Part shown: piece after piece, positions 22,633 to 31,600 of the stretch
Position numbering within the stretch: the stretch's first letter is position 1
How the letters are laid out: each line of letters opens with the position of its first letter
DNA from: Diplonema papillatum
Lineage: Eukaryota > Euglenozoa > Diplonemea > Diplonemida > Diplonemidae
NCBI GenBank assembly: GCA_030068145.1
Contig: JAPJBO010000110.1
Coordinates: forward strand, 1-64,000
Direction: 5' to 3'
Length of the DNA: 64,000 nucleotides
Made by a program: the position numbers and the translations under genes
Notes under the pieces: model-generated
The model's database searches: none
What the model saw: the letters and a program-made list of their open reading frames with translations, nothing else
Told to the model about the DNA's origin: nothing

Positions 22633-25600
22633 ATGCGTCGAGTGGTCCGCGTGTTGTGCAGACGACCGCTTGCCGTCACCGTTCGGCGCATGACTGATGC
22701 CATGGCCGCCCTGTGGTTGAGCAATTTGAAGCCGCAGAACCTGAGAGGGATCCGAGACGAGGACTCGACGAAGGGCGACTACGTCGTGGAACTCGTGAAG
22801 AACGAAATGCAGCTCCTCAAAGACGAAGGGTGGGAGCTGGGCAGCAAGGCGTACACGAGCGCCATCAGCATCGTTGGTACGGCCTCCCTTTCCCCGTACA
22901 CTCCCCTTTTTTTACCTCTTTCTATTTGCATCCCTTTCCTAGACAACATCTTCCTCGAAGAAGACTTGATGCTAGCATCAACCATTCATGAGAGGCAGTG
23001 CCTAAACTAAGATTTTCCCCACGCACGCGGTCTGTTACTACATCTCTCCCCATCGAAATTCGACAGCCCTTTCAGGTTCCTTGCAGTCGGTCCACGTATG
23101 CGCAGCTAGCTCTCGCCTTCCTTTGCCACCCACCCGCTCGCAAACTCTATCGCACAACCAACGAAGCTCACTGCTCAGTGCGCTGCTCAGTTCTGGTGAG
23201 ATGGTGCAAAGTTTGGGCGAAACCACGTTCTGGTGAAGCAAAGTTCGGGCGCAGCTGAGTTCGGGCGAAGCTAAGTTCTGAAGCAAAGTTCGGGTTCTGG
23301 TGGTGCTGAAGTCGGCATGTAGCAAGTTTGACCGATGTGCACAAAAAGCTGATGACGGGTGCCTGCTCAGACATCCGCATTCAAGGAGAACATTCCGTGT
23401 GGCAAGCTCAAAAAAACCAAGGCCCCCCTTAATAATAAGGGCCAAATACTCTTGACGATAGGTGACCGGCCCTGTTTCCCGGCGGCAAACTGGGATCGGA
23501 GCGATCCCAACGCTCGTTACTCGCCCACCCACGCACACCTCCCACGCAGGCCGGTACGGCAAGTCGGATGTCGCCCAGGGGCTTTTTGATGAGATGGTCG
23601 AGAGCGGCGTTCGACCCACGCGCCTCGTCTACAACAGCCTGCTGTTCTCGTACGTGAACTCGCGGTCCGACAAGGAAGGCGAGCGGTTTCTGTCGATTTT
23701 CGAGAAGATGGAGGCCGAGTGCGACGAGCCGGCGGACAGCGCCACAGTCGCCGCAGTCCTCCACGGCCTTGCGAAGCGGGGGAAGCACAGGGACGCGGTG
23801 AAGGCGGCCGAAGTGTTCCGGGCGCAGGGCATCCCGCTCACGCAGCACGCGTACAACATCCTCATATCGTCCTGCCTGGACGTGCAGTCGGCGAGGGGTA
23901 TTTACAGGCAGATGCTCGCAGACGGGTACCAACCCGACGAGGTCACCTTCGGCTCGATCCTCAAAGCTTGCTCCCAGACCGGAGACGTCGAGTCTGCGAA
24001 GGAAGTCATGGCCGACCTCAAGCAGCACTTCCACCCCACTGTCCGGGAGTGGACCGGATACCTCACCGTCTTCAAAGTCGCTGGAGACATGGCAGGTACG
24101 TTGCCTTTACCTGGCTCCTCGGGCCAGCTTTCTGGTCTCACCCTTCAACACAAAAGCATTTAGACCATCAAAAAGGCACCGCTCGGGGGACACAAAGGAA
24201 GAAGTGTTCTCTCTCGCGGTGAGATATTCAAGACCGAGCGCAGTGCCAGCCACGGGGCAGCACGGCGGACCCACATTTGAAAAAACAGTGAGTGGTGAAT
24301 GAAGAACAATTTTGCGGACAAGGCGGTATCTTCAAGTAGTTGACCCAATGTGTCATGGTTCGACTTCATGTCGAAGCCGCGAGATCAAACTCGATGGCTT
24401 ACCTGATGAGACTTCAAGGCAACAACTCGCGCGAGATCCACGTGCGTAACAAGTTTGCGGCGTCAACGAAGAGGACGTCAACCAGCAAACTTGCCACACT
24501 ATTGTGCTGATCTCATGCCGAAGCCGCGAGATCAAACTCGATGGTTCACCTGATGAGACTTCGAGGCAACAACGCGCGCAAGATTCGACGTGCGTGACGA
24601 GTCTTGTGTATCAACGAACGGGACGTGTCAACCAGCAAACATGCCACACTGCTGCCCCGATGTGTCTGTTTCGACTTCATGCCGAAGCCGCGAGATCAAA
24701 CTCGATGGCTCACCTGATGAGACTTCGAGGCAACAACGCGCGCGAGATCCACGTGCATAACAAGTTTGCGGCGTCAACGAACAGGACATCAACCGACAAA
24801 ACAGGCCACACTGTTTTGCCGATGTCATGCCGAAGCCGCGAGATCAAACTCGATGGTTCACCTGATGAGACTTCGAGGCAACAACGCGCGCAAGATTCTA
24901 TGTACGTAACAACGAGTCTTGTGTATCAACGAACGGGACGTGTCAACCAGCAAACATGCCACACTGCTTTGCCCCGATGTGTCTGCGAAGCCGCGAGATC
25001 AAACTCGATGGCTCACCTGATGAGACTTCGAGGCAACAACGCGCGCAAGATTTTATGTACGTAACAACGAGTCTTGTGTATCAACGAACGGGACGTGCCA
25101 CACTGCTTTGTCCCGATGTGTCTGCGAAGCCGCGAGATCAAACTCGATGGCTCACCTGATGAGACTTCGAGGCAACAACGCGCGCAAGATTCTATGTACG
25201 TAACAACGAGTCTTGTGTATCAACGAACGGGACGTGTCAACCAGCAAACATGCCACACTGCTTTGCCCCGATGTGTCTGCGAAGCCGCGAGATCAAACTC
25301 GATGGCTCGCCTGATGAGACTTCGAGGCAACAACGCGCGCAAGATTTTATGTACGTAACAACGAGTCTTGTGTATCAACGAACGGGACGTGCCACACTGC
25401 TTTGCCCCGATGTGTCTGCGAAGCCGCGAGATCAAACTCGATGGCTCACCTGATGAGACTTCGAGGCAACAACGCGCGCAAGATTTTAGGTGTAATGCCC
25501 TTATATCCCACTTCAAACAAATTTTGTGCCCTTATATCCCAAACTGGGATATAAGGGCACAAATTTGTTTTGACAAATTTGTGGTCGATAAAAAGGCTAA

Positions 25601-28600
25601 AAAAAACTCCGGGCGAGGGAATTGAACCCGAGACTGCTCACCCTGGACCCCACTGCTCGTTGGCTCGACCATGAAGAGTCCTACGGCAAATCGGTTATCG
25701 GTTATCGGTTATGGATACCTGTCTCGAGTTAGTTCTTGAGAACAGGTGAGGTGGTTCCTTGTGCCTCCCCGTCGCCATCCTTGGCGCGTTGTTTGTTTTC
25801 GTCTTCGGTTTCGTTCTTCGTTGTTTTTACGGTCTCACGTTGTGGTGGGGGGTTCAGTGAGCTTTTTACTTTGCCCGCCCTCCCTGGCTCCCGGAACTGA
25901 ACAGAGGGGTATGGAAATAAGAAGTGGCAAAAAAAGCAAAAAAAGAAATCTTTCGGAAAATGCGACCTAAATGCATGTCGTCAACGAGTCACTGTGACTG
26001 TCCGAGTCGTCGGGGCCCAAAAGGGCCTTCTCCTAAGAGTCTGGGCTTTGTGATGATACCATGGTCAGCCCCCAAGTCAGCTCCGTGCGTACTCCTAAGA
26101 GTCCTGGACTCTGTGACGATACCACCATCCGACACCGCTAATCCTGACCTCAAGCCAGCTCTCAGTTCATCATCAATATCGCAGCAAAAGGAGAAACTAA
26201 ACTTTAGGACCGTCGTGAAAAGCTGGCAAGGCTGCCTCAACGAGACACAAGAGAGGTGAAGAAACTTGAACAAAGAAAGAGAGATGACCATGGTGCACGC
26301 GCTGATTGGCTATAGCAGTGCAGAATTGAAACGGAGCTGCATAGGCAACTTCCGGAGGAGCTGCCGTGACGGTTTGCCCCGCACCAGCGAAAAGTGGTCG
26401 CTGGCACCCGACAAATCGTCTTCGTGTATCAGGTACACGGTCGATACAGGCTCTTCGACGGGGTGATGCGTGAACATCGTGAGCCTTGGTTGCTCTGCTT
26501 CTGGGACCTGGAGGACAGAGATGAGGACAATCTTCACCTTGAATACAATTGCCGCCAGGAGAACGGCCTCGGTGCTGGCCCACGCTCGATGTGCAGATTG
26601 CACCCGAACCCATGCATCAAACTTGGACTCGCCCCGACGCAGCTGAACGTCCGGTCCGTTTTGTATGCGCTGCTTGAACAGCGCTCTTGTCTCCGGTTCC
26701 AAGTTCTGCACCTCTTGGAAAAGGATAGTGCGCAATGTGCGCGATCCACGGCCGTCTCCGTTGTGCGCAGAGAAGAACATGTTCTGGCTGTTCGGGACGT
26801 TAGCCAGACAGCTGTAAAAGCAGTCGCCATCACCGGGGACCAGGACCAGTTCCGTTCCAGTGGTCTGCACCCAGGTCAGAGCACGGGACTGATACGGCTT
26901 TTGTTCGTTGGCCGGGGGTTTGCCAGTGGAGGTTCCCTTGGTGACGTTGGTCCTTCCAGGTTTGGACGCTGGAGGCTTGGTAGGTTTCTAGGCTTTGGCA
27001 CCGGCGGTGCTTCTTCTCCCGAATCTGCGGGCTCTTGGCACTTCGAATCTTGCTCCGTGTCTTGGTCCTGTTTGCTGTCTTTTTGCAGCGCGCCTCCGGA
27101 GCGACTTACGCCCGCCGTAGCAGTGCGAAGAGAAGTGAGGAGACCGGAAACTCCCCGGAGAGATGGTCCCTGCACTCTAACTCGTCTCTCTCTCTCTCTC
27201 TCTCTCTTTTTTTGCAGGCAGAGGCGGATTCGTGCAGGTGACCTTGTAATGTCCCTCGCCACCGCACCTGACACAGGTAACCTTTCTCTTCTTGGCGCCT
27301 TTGAATGGCAAGTCGTCGTCGTCGACGATCTCACCCCGGCTTGGGATGCGCTTCTCTTTTGGTCGGCCTGAGGGATTCTTGTGACGGGGGGGTGCAAGAT
27401 TGTCCAGTGCGAGGGTTTTTACGTCCAGCACAGTCGGGACACTGACGTCGTAAAACGACCGCAGGGAGTCCACGGTGTACAGGGCGTCGACAAGGGACAA
27501 GGGATGCACCTTTCGCTGTCCGCACACACACACAATGTGAACGCACGGAAGCTGCGACACGTGTTGCCCAACACAGGTGCACTTGTAGACGGCGCCCTTG
27601 TTCAAAACGCGCACCCTTTGCTGCCGTCCGCTTTTCGCTTCCTTTACCTCGTACTCTCCACGTCCTGCAGGTGTGGCAGAGAAGCCGCGAGCTTGGTACT
27701 CGATGCGACCCAGCCTTTTCTCCACCCACGGTACGAAGGTGGCGCCGTCCCTGGTCGGAAACTGCCCAGCCCTTGATGCAAACAGATGCATCAGGCCTAT
27801 GCGCAATCTTTCGAAAAGGTTTATGGCATTCTGGGCGCTTCTTGCAAGCTTGGCGTTCTTGTTGAAGCCTTCACTCACATTGCTGGTGTAGTGGTGGCAC
27901 CTACACCCCCCCACCAGGTACGCATCCGACATGCAGTCCCGGAGCTTGTCCAGATAGCAGGCCAGGTCGTCGTTTTCCTTGGAAACGATCGCAAGAATCT
28001 TGGCGTAAGATTCATGCGAGCTTGCATGAGCCAGCTTCCACACGTGGTGCTGGGTTCCCTTCCCGAAGCTCTTACTCACATTGCGAACAACGTGGTTGAC
28101 GCAGATGAGGTGGAGGGTGGTGGGCAGCACAGTTTTAACTGCGCTCATGAGCCCCTTGTCCCTGTCAGACATCAGGGTGAACCCCTCGGGCAGGAGCTCC
28201 TTCAGCTGCACGAGGAACGAGGTCCACGATGCAGTGTCCTCGGTCTGGCCCAGAGCATAAGCGATGGGGACGACCTTCTGCATGGGGTCGAGGACCACAG
28301 CTACGAACAAAACACCACCGTGTGTCAGGTGGGTTCCGTCCACCGACACGAACATCGCGGAGCGTGCTGCATGAACACAAGCTCCAAAAGCGAGGAACGC
28401 GAATCCGAAGACGTCCCACGGGTTGGCGTCCTCTTCTGTCGCGACGCCGGGCTTTGTGTCGATGCTTGTTACTGCTTCTGCATCGACACATTTGACGGCT
28501 GCAAAGTAAGCTCGGAGCTTCCGAAACCCCGATGCAGCGTCCAGCCCCGTCTCCTGCAGCGCTTGCGCTTTCGCCAACCGCGCCACCTTGCTTGTGATGG

Positions 28601-31600
28601 TGACGCCGTTTGTGCGCATCGACGCAACGATGCCTTTCACCGACAGATCCGGCTCCGCCTCGACATGGGCCGCTATCCGCCGGGTCACCCACTCCGAGTG
28701 CAGGCGGCCCAGCTCGTTGGCCTTCTCATCGCCCGAGCCTGTCGTGAAAACGCAGGAGTGGGCGTCAGCTCGGGACACGTGATACGTCTCTGTATCGGCG
28801 TGGAGCATGGCGGTGCACTTGAACGCGCACGCCCCGCCTTTGGATGTCGTTCCCGAGCACTCAAAGCGGACGCGTCCCTTCTCCTTCCTCCTCCGCACCA
28901 GACACCGACCGGTGGCCACAGCTTCCTCCACGACCGCGTCAGTGAAGTCAGCGGCAGTTGCGTACTGCCCACCCACAACGGCACATCCGGCAGGATTCAC
29001 CTCCACAGGCATCGCATCTGTAGCTGTCTGACTCCGAGGGAGTGGGGCCGAAGGACCAGCAGCAGCAGCAGGAGGGGGCCCAGACAGAGGAACAGCAGGA
29101 GCGGCCCCGGACAATGAAGCTGAAGGAACAGCAGCAGCTGCAGGAGGGGGCCCAGACAGTGAAGCCGAAGGAACAGCAGCAACAGGTGCAGGACTGGGAC
29201 GACTAAGGCGCTGAAGAAGCACACGGTGGAGAATGGCCGGAGGCAACCCTGCCCCAACATAAGGAGCGAGATCAGCATCGCCTGCGTAAACGCTGATATC
29301 ACATATGTCCTGCACTGATGCGATGGGCAGCAGAAGGTTATACAGGGCCCCGATTGTGGAAGCTGACGACATTACGATTGCTTTCTTCAGTGAAGGTTTT
29401 CCTGTAGCTTCGGGTGATCAGCAAGTTCTCGGGTGACAGGTCTCTACTAAGTTATTCAGGCCCAATCGACAAATATGACGGATCACGAGACCGTGTCTCG
29501 GCTGTAGCATCTGGCCGCGCGCCTGCCCTCTGATCTTGAGTGCTCGTTTGCTATAGGCCCGATCGGGAAGTGTGGCGTAGCCAGCTTGCGCCACTGCAAC
29601 CAGTCGTGTAAAACTCTGAGGCACCCAGAACGCCTGAGACGTCGTGGGTGGGGCATTGAAGCCCACTTTATGCCTCCACTGACAACGCAAACACCAAAAA
29701 CAAACGAAATGAAAGAGGCTGGCTTGGAAATTCAAGGGAAAACAGTGTGCAGCTTGGGCTAGAAGTGTTCTCGCATCTGATCGTCACGTTGAGGCACCGC
29801 TTGGTAGTTCCGCCTTCGTCCGACTAAGCAGGATGCATTGATGGCTTCTGTCGCCACTTCAAGCGGCGTCTGGTTGTTCTTCGCCGACTGGTCTCCTCGT
29901 CGTCCAGGCGGCACTCCGTTGTCGTTCCGCAGGTGGCGCACTGTGGCATTCGGTGTTCAGTGCAGTGCACATCTTCATCGCGAGGAAATCGCTGCCCTTG
30001 GCATCTCACGCGCAATCACATCCAATTTTTGGTCCCTATTTTTGGTCCAAACTTTGGGTCCGAATTTTTGGTCCGAATTTTGGTCCGAATTTTGGTCCGA
30101 ATTTTGGTCCGAATTTTGGTCCGAATTTTTGGTCCGAATTTTGGTCCGAATTTTGGTCCGAATTTTTGGTCCGAATTTTTGGTCCGAATTTTTGGTCCGA
30201 ATTTTTGGTCCGAATTTTTGGTCCGAATTTTTGGTCCGAATTTTTGGTCCGAATTTTTGGTCCGAATTTTTGGTCCGAATTTTTGGTCCGAATTTTTGGT
30301 CCGAATTTTTGGTCCGAATTTTTGGTCCGAATTTTTGGTCCGAATTTTTGGTCCGAATTTTTGGTCCGAATTTTTGGTCCGAATTTTTGGTCCGAATTTT
30401 TGGTCCGAATTTTTGGTCCGAATTTTTGGTCCGAATTTTTGGTCCGAATTTTTGGTCCGAATTTTTGGTCCGAATTTTTGGTCCGAATTTTTGGTCCGAA
30501 TTTTTGGTCCGAATTTTTGGTCCGAATTTTTGGTCCGAATTTTTGGTCCGAATTTTTGGTCCGAATTTTTGGTCCGAATTTTTGGTCCGAATTTTTGGTC
30601 CGAATTTTTGGTCCGAATTTTTGGTCCGAATTTTTTGGTGAAAAAAAATATTTCGCACCACAATTTTTTTTTCCGAAGCTCTCTTTTCGCCACTTCTTAT
30701 TTCCATACCCCTCTGTTCAGTTCCGGGAGCCGGGGAGGGCGGGCAAAGTAAAAAGCTCACTGAACCCCCCACCACAACGTGAGACCGTAAAAACAACGAA
30801 GAACGAAACCGAAGACGAAAACAAACAACGCGCCAAGGATGGCGACGGGGAGGCACAAGGAACCACCTCACCTGTTCTCAAGAACTAACTCGAGACAGGT
30901 ATCCACCGTACCGATAACCGATAACCGATAACCGATAACCGAAAAATGATGAATGTTGTAGCCGAGTCGAGGTGCCACCGCTTTCGACCCTGGAGGTGAG
31001 GGTTCGAATCCCGTCAGAGGGTTTTTTCACAATCAAACAAATTTTGTGCCCTTATATCCCAATCTGGGATATAAGGGCACAAAATTTGTTTGAAGTGGGA
31101 TATAAGGGCACAAGATTTGTTTGAAGTGGGATATAAGGGCACAAATTTGTTTGGGGTGGGATATAAGGGAAATTTACCAAGATTTTATGTACGTAACAAC
31201 GAGTCGTGTGTATCAACGAACGGGACGTGCCACACTGCTTTGCCCCGATGTGTCTGCGAAGCCGCGAGATCAAACTCGATGGCTCACCTGATGAGACTTC
31301 GAGGCAACAACGCGCGCAAGATTTTATGTACGTAACAACGAGTCGTGTGTATCAACGAACGGGACGTGCCACACTGCTTTGCCCCGATGTGTCTGTTTCG
31401 AATTCATGTCGAAGCCGCGAGATCAAACTCGATGGCTCACCTGATGAGACTTCGAGGCAACAACGCGCGCGAGATCCACGTTCGTAACAAGTTTTCTGCG
31501 TCAACGAACGGGACGTCAACCAGCAAACATTGCCCCGGTGTGTCTGTTTCGACTTCATGCCGAAGCCGCGAGATCAAACTCGATGGCTCACCTGATGAGA

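Larger units (their letters stand above)
25489..31178 (-). mobile_element. Complete MULE (Mutator-like) DNA transposon, 5.69 kb
   Basis: The element begins GGTGTAATGCCCTTATATCC and ends, read inward on the other strand, GGTAAATTTCCCTTATATCC. Both ends are flanked by the 9-bp direct repeat AAGATTTTA (25480-25488 and 31179-31187), the duplication length typical of MULEs. Intact satellite units show the empty site. Long terminal inverted repeats enclose a MULE transposase (27177-29372, minus), an OTU-protease ORF (26310-26870, minus) and a 13-bp minisatellite (30016-30640). Preserved ends, frames and target duplication suggest a fairly recent insertion. Confidence 0.92.

Noticed and set aside
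27035-27241. Plus-strand exon ending at a pyrimidine-rich TTTTTTTGCAG acceptor inside the MULE
   Set aside because: The pyrimidine run is the complement of the GA-rich stretch after the zinc knuckle. No coding exon follows on the plus strand.
29838-30888. Proteins of ~270-310 residues with a 13-residue repeat on both strands
   Set aside because: A 13-bp stop-free unit opens every frame. There is no start or splice support.
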